Source of the DNA: Blepharisma stoltei
Taxonomy: Eukaryota; Ciliophora; Heterotrichea; Heterotrichida; Blepharismidae
Length of the DNA stretch: 64,000 nt
Reading direction: 5' to 3'
Assembly: GCA_914767885.1 (NCBI GenBank)
Contig: CAJZBQ010000035.1
Span: 558,001-622,000, forward strand
In this document: positions 46,201 through 57,700 of the stretch, piece after piece
How the letters are laid out: every line of letters starts with the position of its first letter
How positions within the stretch are numbered: position 1 is the first letter of the stretch
Translations under genes and position numbers: made by a program
Notes under the pieces: generated by a model
What the model was told of the DNA's origin: nothing
Database searches by the model: none
The model's input: only the letters and a program-made list of their open reading frames with translations

Positions 46201-49200
46201 TTTCTTTTAACAATATTTAAAGTTTTATTATTTAAGATTAGTATTACTCGTAATATTAAAATTTGCTATAACCGACTTGCCTATTTTTATCATAATGGTA
46301 AAAATTAATCGACTTGAATGCTTTTGTCTATAACCTACTTCTTGAGTTTCGTTAACCTGACTTCTAACGGTTTCATAAAAACGACTTAGATTTTTGCCTA
46401 GACTTCAAAGGGTTTATCGTTTTTCTTCACTATCAGATGATGAAAGCTGTCAAGTCGAGAGAATGAATTTATTTCTTATAATCGACTTTATGATATTTCT
46501 TATAGTCGACCTCTATAGATTTCACAATCCAGACTTGAAGGCATTTATCATGTTTTTCTTATGTTTGCACTACTCGACTTGATTATATTTCACAAAGACG
46601 ACTTCAAAAAACGATTTCTTTTATTCGACTCGATCAATTACTATTTAAACGACTTCACTCTATTTCTTATAACCGACTTCCCTATTTTTGTTCTTAACAG
46701 ACTGCAAAAAATAAAAAAATTACTATTCAATTTATGTCAAAAAAAATTGATTATCGCTACTCTTATATTATTCGCATAATCGACTTTAAACGGTTTGTCT
46801 TAACATTACTTAGATCAGGTTCTTTAAGTCGACTTCTGACAGTTTCGTATAAATTTGTCGAACCTAAATATTAAATAATCTGCACATTTTTGATAGAAAT
46901 AAGTAATATTTATTATGCAGAATATTGAAGTTGCTATTAAAAATAAGGTGACCCTTCATATATATTTCCAATAGCTCCTGAAGCTTAACAAATTTTTTGA
47001 TCGATTTCCGTTGAAGATAACTGTTTCATGCTGATTGTGGACTGAGTTAAGCCTTAAAATACAAGACTGCTTAAGCTCAAGGTAATTTTTAGTTGCATAT
47101 TTTCTTATATTATTTCATAGTATATTTTCAGTTTTGATAGCAGAGTTGCAAAATGGGACCATTATTACAATGCCTATAGAAAGCACTATAATCCCTAATA
47201 CCAACAGTATGTATATTTCAGTTCTAAAGTCAGAAATTGCTGATTTTTTGCAGCTTATCACATCACACAGAGAATCATAGCAATACTTAAAAGATTCACC
47301 ATACCCATTTATAGCAAAAAATGCAGTTTCTTTATAAAAATTTCCTCCATTATTATATTTCGTAATAAATTCATATCCCTATATGAAAATTACAGACTGA
47401 ACAAACTGCCCAATAGTGTCCATAAGAGTGGTTTTTACCGTATACATCCCATCATCAATTTTCCATAAATTAATGGGTGAAGAGGGTTAGGCAGAATACT
47501 TAAGGTATAATCAGGTTAGAGTCACTGGGTGGGATGAAGTCTTCAGTTTTAGTCAATATTGAAGATGAATAATAGATACAAATTATAAAAATCAATTAAA
47601 AGAGGAGAGAATTAGCAAGGATTTTCCTAGAATGCACTTGTGGCAAATGAAATAGATATGGACTTTTATGCTCCCATATATTATTTGTTGCAAAGATTAC
47701 TACTGGTAAAGATATATTCTGGACAATACCTCAAGACGAAGATGCTTCCATCTTTTGTAGATCAAGACTTGGATCATCTAATAGAATAAATTTATTTTAC
47801 TAAGCGTAGCAATATTAATTTAAGCGAGTTTTATATCATATAGATTAAAGGCTTCGGATTATTTCATATATTCCTACAATATTCTTACTATATTTTATTA
47901 AATTAATTATTTGAAAAATAGCATATATAATCGGCATAGCACGACTGTATTTTTTTTCCGGCCTAAGTCTAGTGCTAAAAAAAAATTTTAAAAATACGGC
48001 CTAAATCTATTGGCAAAAAAAAATTCCGGCCTAACACTATACAAATTTTCGGATCCGGCCTATCCCGATAATTTTTGGTGAGTCGGCCTAAGTCGATACC
48101 CCCTATCGCGATAGGCCGGCTCTAATAAAGAGGTTGTGATTTAATTGGGAATTTTTTTAAAAATTTCCAATACCTATGTCGCGCCATTTTGAAGTAAAAA
48201 AAGCTATTACTAAAAAATCGTAGACATAGCTACAGCAGTCGGCCTAACCCTCCTCACCCTAAATTAATGTTCTTTTCAGTAAAAATGCTAGTCCCTGAAC
48301 ATGACTTTCAGTCAGTTAAATTTGAGGCAGCATTTATATACAGATTATCAAGAGCGACAACATTTTCTTGGAAACGATTAAAACAAAGCTGGAGGACACT
48401 ATCGATGCCTTCTAATCCATTAAGCATATAAAGCAGCCTTGAAAGAACGCCAAGCTGCTGAAATGCTTTGCCTATATCTCCTATGGTTTTTGGAAGACTT
48501 ATATCACGGACTATACCTATACCATTAAAAGCATAAAATAAAACAGCTAGATTGGTGGCAAGTACTACAACGATCTAATTATAAATTACAAGTATAACGA
48601 AAACAATATGCAATGCGTCAATTGCTCTTGATGAAATTTTCATCATATGAAGAAAAACGCTTAAAGATGAGCTTTCTGTTTGGGATTTTTCGTCATCATT
48701 TTTTCCCTTTATATAGATGCAAAGGAATTAATTGATTAAATTTAAACAAAAATATATTATTTTTACAAAAAAATATAATTTTATCTAAATTATTTTGGCA
48801 GATTTATTACTATTGAAGATGCGTGATTACTTGCTAATTTTGTGGTTTCGTCTGGATTTGATAGACAATCTGACTTAGGATCAAGCATTTCTTTGGACAT
48901 TAGTAAAGAATTTTCTTCAGAAGGTGAGGATCTGAACATATGGAATGACAGTGGTGTCGGTCTTACTTACTTATTACAGGCTAGGTGTAACTCTCAGTTT
49001 AACGTTAGGAAGTTGCCCTAATGGTCTAGGTTTTTACTGTAGACGATGCTAAGCTTTTTCTTTCCAAATCGAACTCACTCTTTCCCTTGAGGTAAAAATC
49101 TAATCCTGAATAAGAACTCGGGCTAGGCTCTTTGTATTATCAGAATTGTTTATCTAATAGCTGTCAATTTCTGGGTTACTAAAACCTTGCCGAATATAAC

Positions 49201-52116
49201 TAAATATGCTCTTGAGGTTGCATTGCCAGGAGGCAATGCCCTGGCTAAATCGCATATTTATTATGGTATAGGCCTTACAAAGTTTTCTTCTTGAAGATTG
49301 TCTTGTTGCCTCCATTTTTCATCTTTTCATTTAAGAATTTCATCAGGATCATTTATCAATAGCACATAAGGGATTTTAATATTATAAAACTCTGTATAGC
49401 ACATAACTAAAATCATTTCATTTTTAAAACCAGATAAATTGTAAGGAACTAGCGGCTGAAAATTTATTTCTTCTATACATTTTTACATTAAAAATGCTTC
49501 CATTTATTTTTCAAAATATCAATCTATTTTTTTAAAACAAAATAGTTTTATATATAAAATTGTATAAATCCGGAAATAAAGATTTTATATTAGCTCCTAC
49601 TAAATTATCATGCCCTATAAGACTAGGAAAATCTTCAGTATAGCTATAAATTTCTCCATCTTCAGATATTAAAGCGACTTGATGAGTTGATTTATTTAAT
49701 CTGAATACAAGTATAGTCGCAATGACATTATTAATCGAAGTTATTGATGCTTTCCCAATGCACTCTAATAAGAAATTCCTCGGAGTAATAAAGAAGCAGC
49801 CATCATTAAAGTATATCTCTGTTATTGAGCTAAAATGAACCATTTCGCTCATAGTATCAACTGTTTTTTGGTTATAAGGTTCTGGGATGAAATGATTTAT
49901 ATTATTCCCCACAATTCCATGTGTCGAAAGTTTAAAAATTTCTGCAGCTCTTGAGCTTGCGAAAAGAATTTCCCCAAAATTTTTTTCTTCATTAGAAATT
50001 AGCAAAATTCCGTTATTCGAATTAAAACAGCTTAAATTCTGGGCTTCATTTGTTATGCTGGAAAAAATTCGGTCAAAAAATCTGAGCTTGTAATTGAGTT
50101 TATCAGAGTTGTCATAATCATGCAAAATATTCCTCATATATAAAAAATACAGTCCTAACTCCCCCACCTCCGTGAGTGAACAAAAAAATTTGTTCACCCA
50201 AGGAGGGGGTTATTTTTTTTTTTAAAAAATTTTATATATAAATTTTATAGAAAAAATATTTTTTAAAAATTTTAAAAAAAAATCCTAACTTGCAAAAATT
50301 GGAAAGCAAATATTAATTTAATTTATAAAGTTTATGTTTTAAAACGCAATTTGTTTGAAATTAAACAGAATTAGCTCGAGATTTCATTGTCTAACTATCA
50401 CTTATATATAAAATTTTTCCATAAAAATTTTTCTATTAAAACAATTTTTGTTCACTTACGGAGGGTGTTTTTTTTGGGCAAAAAATAGGGATTTTTTCTA
50501 ATGGTTTTGTTCACTCACGGAGGGGGGGAGAGTAAGGCATCTCTAGAATTATCGTATTTTGTGGTGAGCTGTTTATATTCGGTATTCAAAAAAGTAATTC
50601 CATCATTAATAGAATTCAGCGATTTGATTAATTTAGAAAATGATGGTTTTTTGCAAGTAACTTCTTCCCAAAAAACTGATAAATTGATGCAGAGTTTTCT
50701 ATCTTGCTGTTTTATTTGATGGATTTTATGATAATAATTCTCATATGATACACTTTCATTTGAGTCTGATTCCATGATAATTTTATTGCACAAATATTCT
50801 TGATATTTTTCTTCTAAGTTTCAGCCTGAAGTATATTTAATTTTTGATAATTTTATTTTTGCTAAAGCTTCATTTTTTAAAGTAAATAAACAATAGTTTG
50901 TTACTCATATAACTTGAAGCTTATCTCTATCCAAGCTCTTAGACATAAAAAAATTTTCGAAAATTCTAATAATTTCATTCTTATTTTCGACATTTCCTGA
51001 GCATAACGCATATCTGAGGGATTTTTCTAAATTATATTGGCTCTTTATTCCTGATATATTATCTGGGATATTTTTGCTTAATTTTCTTTGCAATTTTAAA
51101 GCATAAATAATGATAAAAACGATAGAAATAGGGAATAAAATAATTGCAAATAAAGTAATAAATAGAGAATTGTCAACGCAATAGCCAAATATAAAAAGAA
51201 AAGACATTAAAGTGACTGTAAAAAACCGAATAATTACTAAAATGCTGCAATATTCTGAAAAATAAGGCAAAAATGTAATAGTCTCAGCTAATAAAAATGC
51301 TGAGCTTATAAGCGCTAAAATCTGCAAATGTATTATATAATTATCAGCAAATATCGAATACAAAATCGGAAAAGCGAATGTAAAGATTGCTGCATGAATC
51401 TCAATTTTTGAATGTGCTTTGGCTTTTACTATACTTTTTGCTGTACAATGGCGAATTTCACCTGAAAGCATAGAATACAAAAAAAATATCAAGAAATTCA
51501 CTATAATGGCAATAAAGCTTAATGCTTGTATAGGACTTGATATTTTAAAATTCGCTGAATTATCATTTTCTTCATATTCCAAAACATTTTTTTGCTGTGA
51601 AAAATTGTACTTAAGAAATATCGTGAATAACTCCAAAGAAGGTATATACAGAATATTTAGCCATATACAGATTAATCTTTTGAATACGCTAAATATAATT
51701 GCTGGCAAGCTAATAGAATAATAAAGAACTAAAACTAAAGCAAACATACCAAAAAAAACAGCGAAAACGCATGCCATTAAGATATATAAACATGTATCAG
51801 CAATTCCAAGAGCTGAACAAGTATTGTCTATTTTTAAATATCCAATAATTCTTCACATAATCATATTTTCTTTTCAATCTTCAATTTGGAGGTTTGGAAT
51901 TCATAGTAAACTAGTCATTTGAAGGCACCATAAAGAGACTTCAATTGCTATTTTGACTTTTTGTTGTGGCAAAGTCAAACCTAAATAGCTCTTTTGATAG
52001 TATAGAATAGAGAAAAACTCAAAAATTGCATTTAGTATCGGTTTTTCTTCTTTTCGGCCATAATTCTTTTTGTTTAAAGAAGAAGCTTCACCTATTTCAG
52101 CTTCGAAATCTATCAT
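43241..52116 (-). CDS. P7: multi-pass PAS-family membrane protein, about 1382 aa, with six large insertions
   Basis: ATG at 52116-52114 (MIDFEAEIGEASSLNKK); stop at 43241. More than half of this 8.9-kb germline gene is insertion. Periods of 2998 bp (Merlin element), 794 bp (10-bp-repeat element), 125 bp, 312 bp (SINE), 91 bp and 377 bp plus two introns leave 4149 nt, an exact codon multiple. Landmarks: WCLQMTSLLWIPNLQIEDW; LSGEIRHCTAK; KAHSKIEIHAAIF; VFWEEVTCKKP; PAS core CFNSNNGILLISNEEKNF with EILFASSRAA; HQVALISEDGEIYSY; IPYVLLINDPDE; KSQTESSSLSVF; NGYGESFKYC; C-term KINSMLQIMPEKV, shared with P10. P10 is the closest paralog. Confidence 0.85.
43883..44492. repeat. Left terminal inverted repeat of the Merlin element
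   Basis: Carries many dispersed GAAGTCG / AAGTCG units 15-40 bp apart, probably transposase-binding or foldback repeats. Short reading frames in it (for example 44161-44349) recur identically in the right repeat and are not genes. Confidence 0.85.
45190..45817. mobile_element. 628-bp insertion nested in the Merlin transposase gene
   Basis: Flanked by the 11-bp direct repeat AGAGGAACTGA. Removal restores LYDRGTEDFKVYY in frame. No clear terminal inverted repeats. It carries the minus-strand ORF 45255-45794. Type of element unknown. Confidence 0.65.
45255..45794 (-). CDS. Acidic, repeat-containing hypothetical protein (179 aa) in the nested insertion
   Basis: ATG at 45794-45792 (MEDSESNVSYSSSF); stop TAA at 45255-45257. 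One TGA (in SEYEWNDSDTE) must be read as Trp, so the frame is open only in this code. The first half is acidic (Glu/Asp/Ser-rich, EFFELLLLNELIDTG). The second half is built of three to four basic/Ser repeats of the type IRSDSNFIRKIKLISES. No family recognised. As part of a mobile insertion it may be element-encoded or a captured host fragment. Confidence 0.55.
46252..46864. repeat. Right terminal inverted repeat of the Merlin element
   Basis: Reverse complement of 43883-44492 with only small indels. This similarity points to a fairly recent insertion despite the damaged transposase. Confidence 0.85.
47379..47393 (-). other. 15-nt intron 2 of P7
   Basis: GTAATTTTCATATAG, phase 0, before GYEFITKYN. 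Confidence 0.85.
47476..48258. mobile_element. TIR element with 10-bp target duplication in P7
   Basis: Termini GGTGAAGAGGGTTAGGC and GCCTAACCCTCCTCACC. TAAATTAATG flanks it (47466-47475, 48260-48269). The right half has at least six CGGCCTAA-type subterminal units. The 10-bp duplication could fit a Mutator-like element, but no transposase is recognisable. Removing the 794-bp period restores EKNINLWKIDD. Confidence 0.75.
48575..48589 (-). other. 15-nt intron 1 of P7
   Basis: GTAATTTATAATTAG, phase 0, between HIVFVIL and IVVVLATNL. Confidence 0.85.
48710..48834. other. 125-bp TA-bounded IES in P7
   Basis: TA at 48710-48711 and 48835-48836. Removal gives ETTKLKGKNDDEKSQTESSS, aligned to ETTKIIKEKNNTEKSQ in P10. 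AT-rich, no repeat family seen. Confidence 0.8.
48967..49263 (-). mobile_element. SINE-like retroposon in P7 exon
   Basis: Flanked by TGGTGTCGGTCTTAC (48952-48966) and TGGTATAGGCCTTAC (49264-49278). A (GTAA)n tail lies at the left edge on the minus strand. Removal of the 312-bp period restores FVRPTPLSFHMF, as in P10 (SVRPTPFSFQM). Its body differs from families 1-4. Confidence 0.75.
49474..49564. other. 91-bp TA-bounded IES in P7
   Basis: TA at 49474-49475 and 49565-49566. Removal gives FPDLEEINFQPLVPY, parallel to FPCLEKTELQPLTPY in P10. Very AT-rich. Confidence 0.8.
50156..50532. mobile_element. Family 1 MITE IES in P7 (377 bp)
   Basis: TAA repeats (50156-50158, 50533-50535). Ends CTCCCCCACCTCCGTGAGTG and CACGGAGGGGGGGAGAG. 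Removal restores NSRDALGLYFLYMRN. Confidence 0.9.
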
Positions 52117-52789
52117 AAATTATTAATTAGTTAAAAAACATTAAAAGATGAATAGATAAGATGGTGAGAGGTCAAAGAAAAATTGCTACTTCTTTAAATT
52201 AGCTAATAAAATTGTGGTAATTAATTTACTATTAATTTGGTAGGTGAATACCCAATGAATATTTAGGCTGCTAAAAGAATGTTTTATTATTTTTATTAAA
52301 AATTTCTTTTACAATTAAGATATCATATGCATTATTATTTTTTAATCATGCTTAATGAACTGAAGATAGTCTGCTTTAACTATGGTCTTACTCTTATATA
52401 ATAAGTTAAATAGGGATGAAATATCTGGTAAACTAAGAAATCTGTTAATCCTATTTTAAAAGTCAAAATAGAGACATGCCAAGCCAGGATCAGAAGAGGC
52501 AAATGTTCCCAATCAGAGTTTAAAAGAAAAAAGCCTATATTCTGAATATTTCGTTCTGGAGAAAAAAAAAGGTAATCAAAAATTGTGTAATTTCTAAAAT
52601 TTAAACTTTTCGAAAATTCCAGATTATATTTCTTAAAATTTTATTTTAAATAATAAAAATCTAATTATTGCATATTTTCTATAAATTAAGTACATAAACT
52701 AATTTTCAGCGTTCAATTATTAAAATTATCCCAAAAATTTCGCTGGAATTAGTTTTGCTGTTATCTTCATCTTCTCAAGATTTTTTAGT
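52117..52789. promoter_or_regulatory. Intergenic region upstream of P7
   Basis: AT-rich spacer; nothing recognised. Confidence 0.3.
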
Positions 52790-54000
52790 TCATTAAAATT
52801 CTAAAGGCAGCTGTTAAAAATATATTCAGAATGACCAAGATTGCTCATCCCACGGTCTTTGATTCTATAGTAAAGCTATTACAATAATGAAAAACTTGGT
52901 TTATCCCATTTAAATTGAAAAACTGCACTTCTTTGGTTTGGTCTTCATGATTATTTCATTTTCAATAAAAGATTTTCCCTGAATAATAATTAAAACAAAT
53001 AAACTCTGAAATATCATTAATAAAATGTATTTTTTTAACTGAAAAGCATTGTCATCATCTTAGAGGAAAACATTTTCGTCTATGAAAATCTCATTTCCTC
53101 GATATTATTTATATACATTAAAATGATGGCACGTGCAAACTTGCCCTCTAAGCACAGCAGTCTAGACCTTATGGCTACGGCGAACTGGGGCGGGTTCCTA
53201 GCCGATAATCAAGTGCATGCTCAAGAGTTGTGCATCTGGGTAGGTTTTGCAGCTATCCTAAGCTTGTAAATGGAGTGTTCAGCAACGTCCTTTGATATGA
53301 GAACCCATGGGCATTCCTCTACCAAGAAACTGGGGATTTCGGCCCATGGGCCTTAAGGCAGTAGTCTTTTTCCTGTAGCTGTCAAGGAAGACCATTCGCT
53401 GCTCGATAGATTCCAAGGATCCATGGAATCAGGCTACTCTAATCGCCCGTAGCAGGGCAATAGAAATCCATAAGCACTAAGACTGAAGCCTTAAGGCAAG
53501 GAGGAGACAGAAGGGTACCAGAAATTCATAGATCCTCTGGGTTGGAGTTGAAAAGCTGTAGAACCTCCCCGTACGGGAGGTATTTGCCGCTGCGTCACCA
53601 ATATGGCTAGTGCCTGAATTTTAATAATCTTAATCCTCCACACGATTTTCAATTATTTATATTTTCTGTCCCGATTAGTCGAATTTCCTTTAAAAGCTCT
53701 AAATTAACAATAAAATCCTTATAGAATAGTCTATTAATTCCTGTGGGCTGCTAAGATCGGTAAGTATATTTACCCTCTTGAAAAATGGCCAAGAGATTCT
53801 ATTGATTTTTCGATTTTCTTAATAAAAAGTTTAATTCAATATCGCTTCCCCCAATAATAGCTGTAGCTGTATAAATTAAAACGGTTGAGCTTGTAGCATA
53901 AGAGCAAGCGAAGCCATGCAATGCATTTTTTGCAGATTTTTTCGTTTTTCATAAAAATAAAACTTTCTATTATATCGAAACATACTATAGTCTTTTATAA
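52790..54000 (-). pseudogene. P8: relic of a P9-like gene, split by a SINE
   Basis: About 53760-53990 resembles exon 2 of P9 (TVLIYTATAIIGGSDIELN versus IVLIYTSNAIVAESNTDLL). About 52800-53060 resembles the following loop and TM (VQFFNLNGINQVFHYCN). Frames are broken. A family 2 SINE (53115-53630) lies between the two parts. No start or stop can be assigned. Confidence 0.6.
53115..53630 (+). mobile_element. SINE-like retroposon, family 2, in the P8 relic
   Basis: Collinear with the reverse complement of 10354-10908 (ATGGCTACGGCGAACTGGG, CCTGTAGCTGTCAA, CCTCCCCGTACGG). Target duplication not clear, so the edges are approximate. Confidence 0.7.
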
Positions 54001-54135
54001 TTATATTTAAATAAGACTTATTATTTTATTTAAATTTTCAGCAAATAAAATTAGAATTTAGTTAAACATATGTTTTTATATAAATTAATTTTCAGCTATT
54101 TATATCCTTTAAAAAATCTAAGTAATACCGTCTAC

Positions 54136-54525
54136 TGACTCCCCCCCCCCCCTCCGTGAGCGAACAAAACCATTAGAAAAATCGCCATTTTTTGACCAAA
54201 AACCCACCCTCCGTGAGTGAACAAAAATTTTTTTAATAGAAAAAATTTTAATGGAAAAAAATTTTGATATATAAGTGATAATTAGTATAATGAAATCTAG
54301 AGCTAATTCTGTTTAATTTTAAACAAATTGCGTTTTAAAACATAAATTTTGCAAATTAAATTAATATTTGCTTCCCAATTTTTGCAAATTAGGATTTTTT
54401 TAAATTTCGAAAAAAATATTTTTTATAAAAATTTATATATAAATTGTTTTTAAAAAAAAAAAATTAACCCCCCTCCGTGAGCGAACAAAATTTTTTTGTT
54501 CGCTCACGGAGGGGGGGGGGGGGAG
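54136..54525. mobile_element. Family 1 MITE with TGA repeats, intergenic
   Basis: TGA at 54136-54138 and 54526-54528; ends with CTCCC... and long G runs. A third independent site where this family is flanked by TGA/TCA rather than TAA/TTA. Confidence 0.75.
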
Positions 54526-54706
54526 TGAGCATTTAGGTAATAAGAATTTTATATGATACAATCGCCTATAAATTAATTGCAGTTGCTTTATATAAAAAGA
54601 TCATCAAATAAAAATCAAAAAAACTGATTATATATATTAATATAAACTTAAATGCCTCTTCTTCCTAAAGTCGCATAATGGAATTTCAACCGGATCATAG
54701 ATAAGT

Positions 54707-57700
54707 TTATTTAAAATATTTATTAGGAATTAGCTTCGCAATGAGTGTCATATTTTCGAGCTTTTTTTGTTCTTTTAATAAAAACGGTAAATAAAAAACA
54801 AAATATAAAATTCATGAGCATACAATAAAAATACCCAAGGTTATTGCAATTCACCGCAATTGCTGCATAATAGCATTTTGTGAGTCTTTATCTGCTAAAT
54901 CTACCAATAAATCATACTCACTGTCCAAAGCGTTTATTTCTTTAACTAATTTAAACCAAACTTCAAGATAATTGTCTAAACCTGAAAAATCTAAATAATA
55001 AGCTTCAAAAGGTAGCAATGCTCCAGCTGTGTAAACTCCATAATCTCCAATTTTTGCTATATTTCGTGTATTTTCATAAAAGACTTCACTAAACTTGTCA
55101 GAAAGCAATGGAGAATATTTTTTATTTCTTATTTCTCTTTCAGAATTTAGCAATGAAGATATTACATTGTTCAAGCAAGATAATTCATTAGAAAATGGGT
55201 AAACGCCAGATAAATAAATAGGTAAAGCAATTGGAGTTGTTGATATTGAAAACTCACTTGTCCAAACAATTAAAGATTTATATAGAACTTGGGAATTTAT
55301 TATATAGGAGTTTAGCTTTATTTAGCCATATTAATTATAATTATCAGCCATATTGGACAATAGAAGGTAAATTTCTATAGTTCTAAGAAGACTTGGCCTT
55401 AAATGCAAATATTCTACGCAATTTTGATACAAATAAAGATAGTTTACTAAAAAAAAAGCCAAAGCTAAAATGAAATAAACTGAATTTCTCCAAAAATATT
55501 TTCAATGGTTTTTAAAGTTTCCGATTTCACTGATTTTCTTTGTGTCAGAAAATAAAATATTGTTTTGTCCATGCATTTCTGAAAGCCTATCAAAATAATT
55601 TTTTTTAAGATGCTCATAATTCTTGGATGCATTCTTTTTAATTTTATTTCATAAGTTATTTTCTGCAATTATGCTATATCTAGCAAAAAACATTGTAATT
55701 ACTAACCCCGCCCCTCCTTGAGTAAGCAAAAAATATTGGCTCTCTCACGAAAGGATTGAATATTTATATATATAGCGCCCTACCCGATAATAAGAAATAA
55801 GAGATATTGCAAAAATTTTTGCTGATAAACTTTTAAAACGCAATTTAAGCAGGCTTAAAAATATATTTAATACTTCATTTCATACCTACTATATAAATGA
55901 TTAATAGAGAAATACACTGAATTTCATTTTATTATCGCACTTTATCATGAATCCAGTTGAATTCTTTTTATAATGAATAGACACAAATAAGCATAATTAT
56001 GTATCATAGTTACATGCAATATCTAGCATCAAAATAACTTATTTTCATATAAAACAATATATATAGCATCCGACTCCTCTTTTGATTTCTGAGGAAAAAT
56101 ACATTTAAAGAAAAATTCTGAAAAGTCAAATTTTTTAAACTGACAAATAGGATATATAAGATAAAATTTTTAAATTTAATTTTGAATATAAATTTTCTTA
56201 CTCCCCCCCCCATCCTTGATCAAACGACTCGCCATCGTTCGATCAAGGATGGGGGTTTAAAAAAATTTTTTTTGGGAAAAAAACATTATATATAAAAATA
56301 AAAAAATATATATATAAATTGTTTTTTTATTACTTTTAAATAAGAGGGTTAAGAGTATTTAATAATTATTTTTACAGCAAAAAATTGAATTAATTTCATA
56401 AAATATCAATTTTTAATATTTTGATTTATTAGTTACCCTTTTAAACCGTATAAATTTTAATTTGTTCCTTATTGAATTATTTTTTTTTTTTAAATTTACA
56501 GAATCTCTTTTTTATTAGATTATTGAGTTTTTAAGCCTAGGTTGATAACTAAATCACTTCGAATTGTTGATTCCGTAGCTTTCTGTCGTCTCAAAGCTCT
56601 GAAAACAACTTCATTAGGTGCATCTTCCCAAGCTTTTGATAACTAATATATTTTTATATATATAAAAATTTGCATGATATGAAAATCGTTCGATCAAGGA
56701 TGGGGGTTAATTTCCCCAATTTTTAGGAATTTTTACAGTCAATCGTTCGATCAAGGATGGGGGGGGAGTTAGAATTTTAATCAGTTGCTTTCTTTTAAAA
56801 TCCATTTTCCTTAAAGATCTGCAAAGGAGTAAACATATTTTTTTTTTAAATTTAATACAAAAATATTATCCAAACTTGCCAAACATATAAAAATTCTGTA
56901 TAGAAGTGAAATGCTGCAATATCTCTTATATTTTTTATTATCAAGACTAGGTATTTAGGTATTGAAGGGGTTTTCATGCTGCTCAATAGTCTTCCCAAAA
57001 TTTGGGTGAGGCTCTATAAATTTTATTGTAGATTTCAATTCGTAAAATTTTATATTTTAGATTTTAAGCTCTTAAAATTGAACTAAATTACCAAAAATTT
57101 TTATATCTAAATAAAACATGGACTTTTTAAAATGTTTTACAGGCTCATGGGAGTGGGGGAGTAAGCAAATAACTAAATTTGCAAAGCCAACGACCAGCAA
57201 TATATTCATTCAGGATTCGAGCTCTTTTGAGTTATTCATAATGCAATCAGTAAAGGTGTATAAAGAGCTGTTGCAATAATTGAAAATTTGGCTTAGACCA
57301 TTTAAATTGATAAATTTGACTTCTTTTGCATCATTTTGCTTATTATTATATTTATCAAGAAAAATATTTCCCTGTATATCAGTTACAACATTAATAAATT
57401 GTGAAACAGCATCAATCAAATTGGCTTCCTTTATATAAATCCCATCAAAATTTTCTCAAATCGGAGCATTTTCATTTGTGAATGCATCATTTCCTCCACA
57501 TGTATTCCATTCATTTAAATTATTCGTTATATTTTGATGAGTTTCTTCTAAAACTTTCATATAACTAATAATTTGATTGTAAGAATAATCTACCAGTTCT
57601 TGTGAACTTCCCGCAAGTACACCTACACCTCTAGCATTATGAGCTATTCCTTGAACTGATTTTTCTACTTTTCCAAGCAAAATAAGCAAGTCAGTATTGC

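Larger units (their letters stand above)
43883..46864. mobile_element. Merlin/IS1595-type DNA transposon inserted in P7
   Basis: A 2982-bp element starting GGTTCGACAAATTTATACG, with the reverse complement at its right end. Terminal inverted repeats are ~610 bp (43883-44492 and 46252-46864), almost identical. AAATAATC occurs left of it (43875-43882) and again at 46873-46880. Removing that 2998-bp period restores the P7 sequence around KCADYLYYRPEVT. Superfamily assignment comes from the transposase motifs; an 8-bp duplication fits Merlin. An extra TAAATATT lies between the right end and the second repeat. Confidence 0.85.

Noticed and set aside
44161-46779. Short identical reading frames in the two arms (44161-44349 and 46394-46582)
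   Set aside because: They are the same inverted-repeat sequence read from both sides and are rich in the AGTCG unit; no independent coding evidence.
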